Source of the DNA: Annona cherimola
Lineage: Eukaryota; Streptophyta; Magnoliopsida; Magnoliales; Annonaceae
Direction: 5' to 3'
Assembly (NCBI GenBank): GCA_030490835.1
Contig: CM059975.1
Location: 58,085,174-58,149,173, forward strand
Length of the DNA: 64,000 nt
This document shows positions 38,957-51,560 of the stretch, piece by piece (the first letter of the stretch is position 1; each line of letters starts with the position of its first letter). Under the pieces are notes generated by a model. It was not told the origin of the DNA, made no database searches, and saw only the letters and a program-made list of their open reading frames with translations. The position numbers and the translations under genes are program-made.

Positions 38957-40648
38957 CTATAGATTTTATTGTTCTTGATTATGAGGAGGATCAATATGTT
39001 CCGATCATCTTGGGTCAACCAATTTTAGCAACATGTAAGCAATCATTGATGTGCAAGCTAAGGAGCTCACAATACATATCCACAATGAGAAGGTGACCTT
39101 TAGCATATTCGAAGCAATACAATTTCCTTGAGATTTTGATGAATGTGCAATGATTGACGTGGTGAATTCAACAATCCAAGAAGTTTAGTGCAATATGCGT
39201 CAAGATGTCTTGGAAGCATCATCAATTGGGAATGCAGATTAACTCGATGAAGAATCAGCAGAAATTGTGCGGTGTTTATAGCAAACACTAAACTTTACAT
39301 GTTACCCATATAAATATGATTCTCTGGGGATCAAACCAGATTCATTGAAGCATTTAAAGTCATCAATTGAGGAGCACCCTATGCTAGACGTCAAGCCCCT
39401 ACTAGCTCATTTTAGATATGCTTTCCTTGGCAAGGAATTTTCTCTAGCAGTTATTATTTCTGCACGCATTGGATTCTCTTTGAGAAGAGAAGCTTTTAAG
39501 GGTGCTACTAAATCACAAATGGATTATTAGTGAACTATTGCTGACATACGTGACATTTGTTCCACTTTTTGTGTGCATAAGATCATTCTTGAAGAGAATA
39601 GCAAGCCAATAATTGAAGCTCAAAAGCGATTGAATCCAATTATGAAAGAAGTAGTCAAAAAGGAGATAATGAAATGGCTCGATGTAAGTGTTATCTATGG
39701 TATCTCTAATAGCTCTTAGGTTAGTTTGGTTCAATGTGTTCCAAAGAAGGGTGGTATGATAGTGGTCACCAATGAAAATAACAAGCTAATTTCAACTTGC
39801 ACTGTTATAAGTTAGAGAGTTTGCATGGATTACTGCAGATTGAACAAGGCAATGATGAAGGATCATTTTTCACTTCCTTTTATTGATCAAATGCTTGATA
39901 TGTTGGTGGGAAGTGAATTCTATTACTTCCTTGATGGATATTCAGGATACCATCAAATAATGATTGCACCAAAGGACTAAGAAAAAACTACTTGTACTTG
40001 CCCCCATGGTACATTTGCTTTTAGATGGATGTTAGTTGGCTTATGCAAGGCACCAACTACATTCCAACATTGTATGTTGGCCATTTTCACTAATATGGTT
40101 GAAGATTTCTTGAAAATTTTTACGGACAACTTCTAGGTGCTTAGCAACTCTTATGATGAGTGTCTCTCTAATCTATCAAAATTACTCCAACATTGCGAGG
40201 ACACTAACCTTGTTCTGAACTAGGGAAAATGTCATTTTATGGTGTGAGGTGCTTAGGCACCAAGTTTCCAAATAAGGCATTGAAGTCAACAAGGCCAAGA
40301 TTGAGGCGATCGAGACACTTCCTCCTTCTACATCAGTTAAGGGCATTCATAGCTTTTTGGGACATGCTGATTTCTATTGGCATTGTATTAAGGATTTCTC
40401 TAAAATTGCCTAATCGTTGTGTAACTACCTAGAAAAAGGCATATCATTCCATTTTGATGAAGCCTTCATGCAAGCATTGCAGGAATTGAAAAGAAAACTC
40501 ACTTTCGCACAAGTAAATTATGACACCTGATTGGAGTCTTCCTTTCAAACTTATGTGGGATGAAAGTGACTTTATTATGGGTGTAGTTTTGGGTTAGCGG
40601 AGAAATAATGTTTTTCATTTCATTTATTATGCAAGCTATTTGGTTCTT
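38957..40648 (+). pseudogene. Athila-type protease end, RT and RNase H start (G1)
   Basis: Continues the gypsy polyprotein right of E. DFIVLDYEED and VPIILGQPILAT (retroviral-type protease region) lie at 38960-39035. HLKSSIEEHPMLDVKPLLAHF is at 39350, RT with DYCRLNKAMMKDHFSLPFIDQML near 39830 and FYYFLDGYSGYHQIMIAPKD near 39920. The RT active site, normally FMDD, reads FTDN near 40120, so catalysis is lost. RNase H-like YYASYLVLS ends at 40648, where unrelated repeat sequence begins. It is heavily decayed, with stops in all frames. Confidence 0.8.
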
Positions 40649-42960
40649 TCTGCAAGTGCATGGGTCGTGAATTGTAGTATTTAAAATATTGATTCCACAG
40701 AGAATCTGAGACTCCAGACATTGGATTTAAACACTTATATTAAATACTGAATGAGAAAGAAAGGATAAAAAGAAAGGAATAGTAAGAAAAGAGAATATTG
40801 AGAATGTAGAACAAGAATTAGAAATCACGAGATAAAAGCACATAGGGTTTAAGATTTCACATGTCTTCTGTAATAGATACATGGAGTGCTAATTTAATTT
40901 GGATAGTATTTATTAAAGGAGAACAAACCTTAAGTTATCCTTGCACCTTTTGTAGCACCCCGAACATAAGGTACTATGCAAATTACCTTACTCCAAGTAT
41001 CGATTTGTGGTAAATTGCAAAATTTCACTCTATTTTTTTTAAAAATTATTACATATGTAATATTGATAGTTCATACAAAAGAAGAGTTTGGATGTTCATA
41101 TGAAAGGAAGTGAACCTACAGTATGTTTGTTGTAATGTCTACGCAAGTGCACAAGTCGTATATTGTAGTATATAAAATATCGATCCCTGCAATACATTAT
41201 AACCGAAATCAAGAGAATAAGAAGAAAAAGGAAATAACAAGAGGAAAGTTGATCTTTAGAATGTAAAACAAGGATTAGAAATTACATGATAAGAACACCC
41301 AGAGTTTAGGATTTCATATATGTCTTCTGCAACAGAAACGTAGAGTGCTTACTCAAAACATATATTATATGTTAAAGGAGAACCCTAAATTATCCTTGCA
41401 CCTTTTTTGAAACTTACAAGGTATAACGATAATCTTCTTTACCACCTATTCTCCTGGGGATTAAGTTGATTTAGAATTCATTAAGTTCTATGACAGTTCA
41501 TGAAATTCCTCGAGATCATCATGCCTATTCTCATGGTCTTTATCTTTTTAGGTTTAATATTTTGATTATCGCATACTAGATTTTCATTTCTCGGTTACTT
41601 CACCTAATATATAAAAATCATTGTCAAAGTACGAGATCGAACACAATGTAAGCATTGAAATCACAAGATATCAAATTAATGCACAATATCCTTCATAAAT
41701 ATTCAAAACCATGATATTCACTGTATTATACACACATTGCATCCCAAATTCTAGATTAAGGATTTTGCCTAGCATGTTTATAATAAAAATCAAATATAAA
41801 ATAATATTATATCTCAAATCCATCACAAATAAGATAATATAATCAAAAGAGACGAAGAAAAGGAAAACTTATGGATTTGAAGCTTCAATGGTGTTGTGAT
41901 AACTCCGAACAGCCGCCTCACTTCTCGCTTCATGATCTACACTTTCTCTCACTTTTGGACCTCAATCCTAGCTCCAAAGAAGTTCTAAGATGTCTTAGGA
42001 CATTCATAATAGGTGTTTATATAGAGAACATGAGGAAAGAAACTAGCACCCACGGTTTGCATAGCGCACGAAATTGCACAACCAGTACGCAACAAGGCCT
42101 AGGCCATGTTGTACACACCCTAATATTCCCTAGGCCATCTTTAGAACACCTAACATGACTTGGGTTGTGTCGGTCTCTGGTTCCATGTGTTTTGCTCTGT
42201 TTTGTAATGTTTTGCTGTTCATTTCATGCCGAATCTTGTCGAAAATTCTTGTACATGTCTTGGACCTTATTGATTACTATTTTTGCTTCTTTAAACTCTT
42301 TAAAATATTATCTTTGGATGTCTTAAATCCTTCGCTTATCGACCATCAATTATCTTATGTAAATTCTACGCCTGATTTGCATGTTTGCACGTTCGACACC
42401 AATTTCCCTCTGTTTCCTGTTGAATCTTTCACAACATGTTTTGGGCTACTTTGATCATTTGTTACATCCTTTTAATTCTTTAAGATTATCAAAACAAATG
42501 GGTCTTGGTCCTCGTGCTTTGAATCTTCTTGAAATAGGCACGTCTTGCATCGATTTTTACCTGATATTGCACGAATTAATTAAACATGAGTGATTCATTA
42601 AAATAAAGACTCGAGTCATCTTAATTACTTAAATTCTCATCCAATTACTATCCAAAATATATAGTATGAAAGTGGCTTAATAATGTTCAAATGATGGACA
42701 CAAAGGATACAACCCACATGAAGCATAATAAGGAAAACAATGTGTAGGCCAAGAATTTGACATTGAGGATTGAGCATTGGAATTCCACAACATATATAGA
42801 AAATGAATGGGATTTAGCATCTACAGAAGTCAACATTGCATTCTCTCATCATAAGTCATGTGGTTTAGGAAAAAATTATTTATTCTAAGGGTTATTCTAG
42901 AACTATACAATGCAAGAACTCCTAATAATCATCTATTAAGAAGAAAGTCAAGCGATTGGG
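40649..42960. repeat. Unclassified repeats with an internal direct duplication
   Basis: Two related blocks start GCAAGTGCATGGGTCGTGAA (near 40652) and GCAAGTGCACAAGTCGTATA (near 41153) and run in parallel for about 260-300 bp to a TTGCACCTTTT motif. Between them, from 40951, is a fragment starting TGTAGCACCCCGAACATAAG that resembles the end of solo LTR H. The rest (41410-42960) is AT-rich with no recognised coding sequence. The GCAAGTGCAC...TCGATCCC layout is common at the boundaries of plant LTR-type repeats, but I cannot name the family. Confidence 0.5.
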
Positions 42961-44148
42961 TAGGTATTAACTAACTTGCTAAATCAAGATGTAAAATTCA
43001 ATTTCTTTAATGACCGTCTAAAGTCTTTTTGCAGGTTAAAAGATGCTTTGATTACTGCCCCAATTATACAACCACCCGACTGGAGCTTACCATTTGAGAT
43101 CACGTGTGATGTAAGTGACTTGTAGTTGGGGCAGTTATGGGTCAATGGAAGGACAACAATCTAGTGGCGATCTATTATGCAAGAAAAACATTAAATGACA
43201 CTCGAGTCAACTATGCCACAACTAAAAAAGAATTATTAGCAATTTTTTCATTGATAAGTTTCATTCTTACCTTGTAGGATCAAAGGTTATTGTCTACACT
43301 AGTCATGCTACAATTTTCTACTTGCTTGCTAAGAAGGATGTTAAACCAAGGTTGATACACTGGATCTTGCTGCTGCAAGAATTTAACCTTAAAATTTAAG
43401 ATAGGAAAGGCACAGAAAATGTGGCACTTGATCATTTGTCCAAACTACCACAGACTAAGGAGATAGAATTGACTAAGTATGAGCAGATCAATGAAAACTT
43501 TCCTGATGAATTTCTACTCGCACTGAAGGAAGTACTAATGCCCCGGTATGGAGAAATTGTTAATTATTTAGTTTGTAAAGTTATTCCACTCGATTTTTGC
43601 TACCAATAGAAGAAAAGATTCATGACGGACGTGAAACACTACATCTCGAAGGATCCATGTCTATACAAAATATGTGGCGATGATCTGATTCATCAATGCA
43701 TTCCAAACAAGGAAGTACAAAGCATTCTACACCATTGCCATTCATCACCCTATGGAGGATACATGGCTCCAAAACTGCAACGAAAGTCTTACAATTAGGT
43801 TTTTTCTGGCCCACTTTGTTCAAAGATACTCGAACTTTTACTTTAACATGTGACAGGTGCAAAAGGATAGGAAATATCTCAAGGCGGAATGAGATGCCAC
43901 TCACAAGAATTCTCATGGTCGAACTGTTCGATGTTCGAGGCATGGATTTCATGGCACCATCTCACCCTCATTCATCAACCAATACATATACCTGGTGGTC
44001 GATTACGTAACCAAATGGGTGGAGGTGATTGCTTCTCTAACAAATGACTCATGGGTGGTTGCTAAATTCTTAAAGCACAACATGTTTACCAAATTTAGCA
44101 TACTACAGGAAATCATAAGCAATGGAGGAAAACTACAGAATTTGGTCA
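42961..44148 (+). pseudogene. Athila-type RNase H and integrase (G2)
   Basis: It starts within RNase H (NLLNQDVKFNFFNDRLKSF, then APIIQPPDWSLPFE). AIYYARKTLNDTRVNYATT and [15 protein letters not shown] follow. VALDHLSKLP marks the RNase H/integrase border near 43420. The integrase zinc region (ILHHCHSSPYGGY, CDRCKRIGNISRRNEMPL) is at 43725-43900 and the core start (VRGMDFM, KWVEVIASLTND, EIISNGGKLQNL) runs to 44145. There are several stops and shifts. It overlaps in content with the RNase H of G1, so it is a separate copy. At 44148 it jumps to gag sequence. Confidence 0.8.
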
Positions 44149-47100
44149 CCCTTGTGATTAGTGTGACTCCAATCTAGAGTCAGTTAATTATGCGGGCAAT
44201 TTCCAGAGGAACCAAGCAAATCCATATTTCAATACTTATAATCAGGGATGGAGGAATCATCCTAATTTTTCTTAGAATAATCAAGCCAAGCCAAATTACC
44301 CACTAGGGTTCTCATAGCTACCACAACAATAGCCGGTGAGACTAGCTCTTCCTACTCCAACGCCGTGAGAAGAAAAAAATTTTGATTTGGAAAATATGCT
44401 TATGCAATTTATGCAATACCGCGAACAAAAATTTGGAGGCACAAATAGGACAACTTGCTTTAGCAACAAATAGTCATCCTCGAGGCACATTGCCAGGTGG
44501 CATTAAACTGAATCCAAAAGAAAAAGGAAAGGAGCAAGTGCAAATTATTACTTTGAGGAGTGGCAGCCAATTGCGTGAAGTTAGTCATCCAAAAGGATTA
44601 GTTACAACTGTTGATCCTTCTCCAGATAATTTACAAGAAGCAAAGGAAGAAATGACTGAAATTTTCTTGAAGCAAGCAGTTGATACTCTTGCCACTGTTC
44701 AAAGGCCACCTCCTCCATTTCCTTAAAGGCTGGAGAAGCAAAAGGAGGGCCAGTTCAAGAAGTTTTTAGAGGTATTAAAATAGTTGCATATTAATATACC
44801 TCTCATGGAAGCTCTTGAACAAATGCCTAGTTATGCAAAATATATGAAGGGCATCATGATAAAGAAAAGGCGATTAACTGAGTTTGAAATAGTGGCATTA
44901 TCCGAAGAATGTAGCACCATGGTGCAAAGGAAGTTGCTGCCTAAGTTGAAGGATCCAAGCAGCTTCACCATTCCATGCACTATTAGAAATCAATACTTTT
45001 AAAGATCTTTATGACCTAGGAACTAGTATTAATTTAATGCCAAAATCAATATTCAGGAAGTTTGTCATTGGAGAGGCATGACCTACTTAGTCACACTTCA
45101 ATTGGTGGACCGTTCTACGACATATCCAGATGGAATTATTGAAGACGTGCTAGTTAAAGTCATCAAATTTATATTTCTTGCAGATCTTATTGTTCTAAAC
45201 TATGAAAAGGACTGAGATGTGCTAATTATTTTGGGTCGATCATTCCTAGCTACCGGTAAGGCGATCATTGACGTGCAGGTTGGTGAGCTTACTATATGAG
45301 TGCTAGATGAACAGATCACATTCAGTTTGTTTAAAGCGATGTAGTTGCCAAGTGATCCAAACGAATGCCTTATGATTGATATAGTAGATTCAGCTGTACA
45401 GGCTGAATTTTAGATTACTTCGCATAAAGATATTCTAGAGGCATCATTACTCGGTGAAACAGATGAGACTGATAAGGAATCAGTTGAAATGGTACATTAT
45501 TTATAGCAATCTCAGACCTTTATGCGCTATCCACAGAAGTTTGAGTCATTAGAGCTCAAGCCAAAATCATTCAAACACTTAAAGTCATCAATTAAGGAGT
45601 TGCTAAGGGTAGAGTTATAACCTCTGTCATCTCATCTAAGGTATGTGTATTTGGGAGCAAAATCATCGCTTCCAGTTACCATCTCAGCGGCATTGGATTC
45701 TTTATAAAAAGAAAAGTTTCCTAGAGTGCTTAAAGATCACAAGAAAGCTATAGGATGAACTATCGTAGACATTCAGGGTATTAGTCCATCTTTTACATGC
45801 ATAAGATTATATTAGAAGAGAATTCAAGACCTTTCATTGAAGCGCAAAGAAGATGAATCCTATTATGAAAGAAGTAGTCAAAAAGGAGATAATCAAATGG
45901 CTTGATGTAAGTGTTATCTATCCTATCTCCGACAGTTCCTGGGTTAGCCCGGTGCAATATGTTCTAAAGAAAGTGGAATGATGGTATATCCAATGAAAAT
46001 AATGAATTAATTCCAACTTGGACAATTACTGATTGGAGGGTGTGTAGGGACTACTAGAAGCGGAATAAGGCTACTAGCAAGGACCATTTCCTACTCCCAT
46101 TTATTGACCAAATGCTAGACATGCTAGTAGAATGGGAATTTTATTACTTTCTAGATGGTTATTCCGACTATCACCAAATTATAATCGCGACCAAGGACCA
46201 GGAAAAGTCTACCTGCCCATATAGAACATCTGCATTCAGACGAATATCATTTGGCTTATGCAATGTGCCTGCCACATTTCAGCATTGTCTAATGGCCATT
46301 TTTACTGACATGGTTGAGAATTTTTAGAAGTATTTATGGATGACTTCTTGGTGTTTGGAAATTCATTTGACGAGTGTCTTACCAATTATCAATGGTATTG
46401 TAACGTTGCGAAGACACTAACCTGGTTCTCAACACTTCTCAGTGTTCATAATTTTTTGAAAGTTTTGATGGATGACTTATTAGTGTTTGAAAATTCATTT
46501 GACGAATGTCTTGCCAATTTATCGAAGGTGTTACAACATTGCGAAGACACTAACCTAGTTTAAAATTGGAAAAAACGTCATTTTATGGTGCAAGAGGGTA
46601 TAGTACTCGAGCAACGAGTTTCCAAGCAGGGCATCAAAGTTGACAAAGTGAAGATTGAGACAATTGAAAAGCTTCTGCCTCCCACTTTGGTTAAGGGTAT
46701 TCGTAGTTTTCTGGGGCATTTGGGATTCTATTAGAGGTTTTTAAAAGATTTTTCAAAAATTGCTAAGACACTTGCAATCTACTAGAGAAGGATACACCAT
46801 TTAATTTTGATAATAAATGTATGCAATCATTTCAAGAATTGAAGAGAAGGCTTATCTCTGCACCAATTATCATTTCTCCTGATTAGAGTCTCCCTTTTGA
46901 ATTGATGTATGATGCTAGCGACTTTACAGTTGGGGTAGTCTTTGGGTAGAGGAAGAATAGGGTCTTTCATTCCCTTTATTATGCAAGAAAGACCCTAAAT
47001 GAAGCGCAATTGAACTACACCACTATTGAAAAGAGTTATTGGTAGTGGTGTTTACATTTGATAAATTTAGAGCTTATTTGATCAGGACGAAGGTGATTAT

Positions 47101-48615
47101 AGATATTAATCATTCAACTATCAAATACCTGATTGAAAAAAAGGATGTAAAACCCCGCTTAATCCGGTGGGTCTTATTGCTTTAAGAGTTTAACCATGAA
47201 ATCAAGGACCAGAAGGGAGTGGAGAATTAGGTAGCTGTCACTTATCCTTCCTCGAAAGCAATCAACATTTTCAGGATATAGTTCATATCAGAGAAATATT
47301 CCTAGATGAGTGGCTATTTTCTTTCTCTCAGAGCAATATACTCTGGTATGCAGATTTTGTGAATTGTACAACCAGTGGAATATTGCCTCTGGGTCTTAAT
47401 TCTCACTAAAAGAAGAAATTTCTGCATGATGTAAAATTTTATTTCTGAGATGAGTCATATCTATTCAAGTAATGCCTAGATCAGTTATATAGGAGGTGCA
47501 TTGCAAAAAGTGAAATAGAGCAAATATTGTAAGGCTGCCACTCTTCATCATATGGGGGTCACTTCTAAGGAGATAAGACCGCTACAAAGGTGCTTCAGTC
47601 GGGTTTCTATTGTCCTTCTTTATTCAAAGATGCTCACTCATTTGCATAAAGTTGTGATCAATGCCAACATACCCGTAATATTATAAAAAGGCATGAAATG
47701 CCGCTCACTGGTGTCATGGAAATTAAGCTCTTCGATGTTTGGGGATTCAATATATATTAGTTATAGTCGACTACGTTTCTAAATGGGTTGAAGTGGTACC
47801 TACTCTAACTAGTGATGCTAAAGTAGTTCTCAAATTTCTGAAGAAAAAAATATTTACTCATTTTGGCACACCACGAGTGATCATTAGTAATGGAGGCTCA
47901 CACTTTTGCAACTGGTAGTTTATGGCATTGTTAATTAAATATGGAGTATGCTACCAAGTCACCATGGCATATCATACTCAAGCTAATGGGCAGGTTGAAC
48001 TTGCCAATAGAGAGTTGAAATACATTCTCGAGAAGACAATTAGGCCATCTCACGAGGATTTGTCTCTCAAGTTGGATGATGCTTTATGGGCGTACCACAC
48101 TGCCTACAAGATGCAGCTTTGTATGTTTCCATATAAATTGCTATATGGAGAGGCTTGTAATTTGCCTCTTGAATTAGAACATAGTGCATACTGGGAGAAA
48201 GAAGTTGAATTTGGATATGCAACAAGCTAGTGAGCGGAGATTATTGCAGCTTAATGAACTTGACAAATTCAGATTGTAGACTTATGAGAATGCTAAGATT
48301 TGTAAAGAGAAAGTGAAAAAATGGCATGATAAAAGGATCTTGCCAAGGCGATTTGAACCTGGTCAGAAGGTTCTACTCTTCAACTCCAAATTAAAATTAT
48401 TTCCTGGCAAGCTTAAATCATATTGGTCAGGTTCGTTTATTGTTTTGAGAACAACCGATTATGACGCGGTGGAGGTACTAAATGTAAATTCAAATGAAAG
48501 TTTTGTAGTAAATGGGAAAAGACTGAAACATTACATGGGAGAAGATTTTAATCGTGGCAAGGAGATCATGATTTTAAGGGATTTGTCTAAGGACGGGATG
48601 TCGGGCTGGGGATGA
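44149..48615 (+). pseudogene. Athila-type gag to integrase polyprotein (G3)
   Basis: It begins mid-gag (CDSNLESVNYAGNFQRNQ). Then come NLEAQIGQLALATNSHPRG (44405-44490), the linker HINIPLMEALEQMPSYAKYM (44785), protease-region YPDGIIEDVLVKV and IILGRSFLATGKAIIDVQ (45125-45285), and RT with FYYFLDGYSDYHQIIIATKD (46140) and FMDDFLVFGNSFDECL (46333). RNase H and integrase follow, with WGRGF-free, stop-rich stretches, the core peptide YHTQANGQVELANRELKYIL (47970) and the C-terminal KWHDKRILPRRFEPGQKVLL (48320), ending at 48615. The last 300 bp (48313-48615) and 47922-48230 are still open; the rest has many stops. An in-frame 132-bp duplication lies in RT at about 46318-46580. Confidence 0.85.
46318..46580 (+). 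repeat. 132-bp tandem duplication in RT of G3
   Basis: The two copies start ATGGATGACTTCTTGGTGTT (46336) and ATGGATGACTTATTAGTGTT (46468). Both continue through an ATTCATTTGACGA block to GCGAAGACACTAACCT. The offset is 132 bases, 44 codons, and the frame stays open from 46336 to 46563. The copies differ at a fair number of positions, so the event is not recent. Confidence 0.88.
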
Positions 48616-50519
48616 TAACTTGGGGTTGAATGGGAGGACCCATTATACTTTTTATTTTTGTTCCAAGACATTATTTCATGCTCTATTATATGTGTCTTGA
48701 AGTAGGAAAACTTGACAAGGTCATTTATTTTGAGAGTATACAGGTTAAGGGGAAATTGATTCTGCAGTTAATCAATTCTAAATTATTGTGGTTTGTGATC
48801 TTCAAAATTTCAGTCTAAACGCAAATCCCCTTAATTTGGAATTAGCCAAAGACTTCATCAAACCTAGCTCAAGTTATGGATTCACATAATTGAAGTAAAA
48901 GGAGAAGCAAAGCGGGTTGTAGCACATCTTTGTAATAAGGGTGTTGCAATTTCAAGTGAATATTTGAAAAGAATTTCAAGTCCTTGTGATCTTCTATGGG
49001 TTCATACTTATGCAACAGGAATTTAGTTTGGGCATGCTTAAGGTGGAATAGAGAACTTTCTCCATGTGTAATTCGAAGGGTATTGTAATTTGCATACTTG
49101 TTTATCTTGTTCGAGGCAAACCAAGGCCAAGTCATTTGCATTGCAAGTTGTATGTTCAACTCAATATACTTCTACAGGAAATTTACTTCAAAGTACAAAA
49201 TTTTGAAGTGCGCGAATGCAAAATTTCAGCTCTTACTATGAATCATTTTAAAATTGCAAGTTTTTGATGCAGAAATGAATTCAGAGTATAATTTAAAAGG
49301 GCAGCTTGAAAATGATTTGATGACAAGAAGACTTGCAATGCAATAATGGAAACCACAAATCATCTAAACTTCAATTTGTCAAATTCAAATTCAACATGAC
49401 AAGTGTAGTGGAATGAAGCCAATTTGTAGCTTTGGGTGAATGAAAGGCAAGAATTTAAGTTGGAGAGTAAATCGATTAAATGATGAATTAGCTCTATTGT
49501 GTTTATCCATGGAGGTTTCAAAGTAAGTAATGTGGGCCACATTTCAAATATGGAAAACTTGGCACAAAAATTTTCAAGAAAAATGCAGTTTTATTGAAAT
49601 TCAAGTAGAAGCATGGTGGCCACAGCCACCATGTCGTCGGCCATAGCCTCCCCATAAAAAAGAAGAAGAAAGCAAGCTCCTGATCTAACCGACCCCCTTC
49701 CCATTTCCCTCATTTCCCCCTTTCCTCTCTTTTCTTTTTCCCCCCATACAAGCCCTAGCACCCCCTTCCCCTTATCTCTTTCTCTTCCTTCTATCTCCCC
49801 TCTCCATTTCTCTTCTCCTTTTCTTTTTCTCTTCCTCTTTCCCTCCCCTCCATTTTCGCTTTCCCTTCTCTCCTCTCCTCTCCTCTCTTTTCCTTTCTTC
49901 ATCTCCTCCCCTCTCTCCTTCTTTCTTCTTCTCCTTTTCTCCTTATTGTTGGCTGCGGCCACCATTACCGGAAGCCACAGCCGCCGGCGCTCCTCCCCCT
50001 CCTCCGACCGTTCTTCACATTGCTTGCATTCTTTATTTTCTTCTTGAAAAGATCACGTTGCAGCAGGGTTAAGTACTTCAACAACTTCCAAGAAAGATTG
50101 CTGGATAGCCTTGGGTAACATCAATTTCATTCTTCTTTTGATCGGTTAAAGATTTGCCTGAATGTATGAAGAGTTGCTTGTTTTACCTAGCTAACCATGA
50201 TTCATACACTTGAGAATATGGTTTGGAGTGTCGACATGTTTCTTGAATCTTGGTATTGCTTGGATTATATTTACACCATTTTCTTAGTGGATTAAAGGGT
50301 TGAAGTGGTGAGTGAAAGCTTTGGTCTATGTCAAGACTTCACTTGGTGCTGATTTTGGAATGGAATTGGAGTTGATCATCCTTATGCTGTGGCTTAATTG
50401 AGATTGAGTTTTGAATTAAATCAGTTGTATGGAAAACATACTTGAGGTACAAAGACAATTGCATTTGTGTCTTGAGTGCTCTAGATTTTCTAATTGCATT
50501 GTTGTGTTCATTTCCTTCC
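48616..50519. other. Athila internal spacer with a pyrimidine-rich tract
   Basis: No recognised gene. 49660-49960 is almost pure C/T on the + strand; on the - strand it gives a Lys/Arg/Glu/Gly frame that is a composition artefact. The self-complementary string ATGGTGGCCACAGCCACCAT occurs at 49613-49632. Athila elements commonly have a long spacer between integrase and the env-position ORF, which fits. Confidence 0.55.
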
Positions 50520-50525
50520 GCACAT

Positions 50526-51560
50526 ATGGCATCATCCTCAAAGTCAAAGTGCAAGAAGGCCACGACCCCCGGTAATTGATTCTCGTATATTTATTTATAA
50601 GCAAGCTTACCAACGATATACTAATTTTGTATTGAAGAGGCCTCTCTTGCCCGAGCACGGTTTTAAAATGGACTACATGTCTGATAACTATAAGATTATT
50701 GCTAATTCTCGCCAACGGCACCAATCTTATGCTCAACCTATCATTGTACCATTAGTTCAGAAACTTTATGCTAATATTGCAAAGCATGATAATGGATGGG
50801 TCATCATTAGGGGTGAAACTATGATTTATCACCCCGCAACGATCAATTCTTATTATGGCACACCAGATATTGAGCAGCCCGAAGAATATACATAGAGAGA
50901 AATATTTCTGAACTCACCCAACGTTTGTGTTTCAAACCACCTATTTGGAAAACCACTCATGATCAACTGTATTCCTTTAAATGAACAAGTTTAAGGAAAT
51001 TTGCCAAGGCATGGTTTTATTTTATTTTAGCCAGATTGCTTCCTTCATCCCATGTCATCGATGTTACGCTCGATCGGGCTATTCTATTATAAGCCATTCT
51101 CACTTGCAAGGCCTTGGACATTGGACATTTCATTCATGATCACATTCTAAGCATTGCGAGGGCTACACGCGGTAGTTTATGTTAACCATCTCTCATCACT
51201 GGATTATGTTGCTGATCTGGAGTTTGATTTTCAGACATTAAAGAGCAGTTCCCTTGCCTTTCCATCATGGATGAACAATTTCTTGATAAGTTAGCTAAGG
51301 AACCACATATTCGAGGTGCATAACCTCCACATCCTGACCCGTTACAGCATTCCTCTCGAAGAGTTCCCAACCAGTTTTTGGTTCCTAAGCAGCTCAACAA
51401 TTTGAGGGCAAGATTGGACAGGCATACATGGTATGTGCAGGGCGTCATTATGGCTACTCAAGCTAAATTCCAAGCATTTGCCTGAAATTTTCAAGTGGAC
51501 CCTTCAAAATTGCCTCTATTTCCCAAATTATCTGCTTCTTCACCGGTGGAAGATGATGAA
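50526..51560 (+). pseudogene. Athila env-position ORF (transposon protein of the Transposase_32 type)
   Basis: It starts ATGGCATCATCCTCAAAG (50526) and soon shifts frame. The open part to 50895 contains FIYKQAYQRYTNFVLKRPLL, LVQKLYANIAKHDNGWVIIR and SYYGTPDIEQPEEYT. Stop-containing continuation to about 51560 includes NHLFGKPLMINCIPLNEQ and LPEIFK. The FxxxxAxxRYxxFxxxRPLxxERGF layout and the LYANI....WVRG..I pattern resemble the plant transposon protein found in the env position of Athila elements. Its role is not established, and no signal peptide or fusion-peptide-like segment is seen. Confidence 0.65.

Noticed and set aside
41871..42593. Three overlapping + strand frames of 70-99 codons
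   Set aside because: No motifs, ordinary AT-rich repeat composition, frames overlap each other; taken as chance.
49591..49965. 124-codon Lys/Arg/Glu/Gly-rich frame on the - strand
   Set aside because: It is produced by a nearly pure pyrimidine tract on the + strand; low complexity, with no family match.
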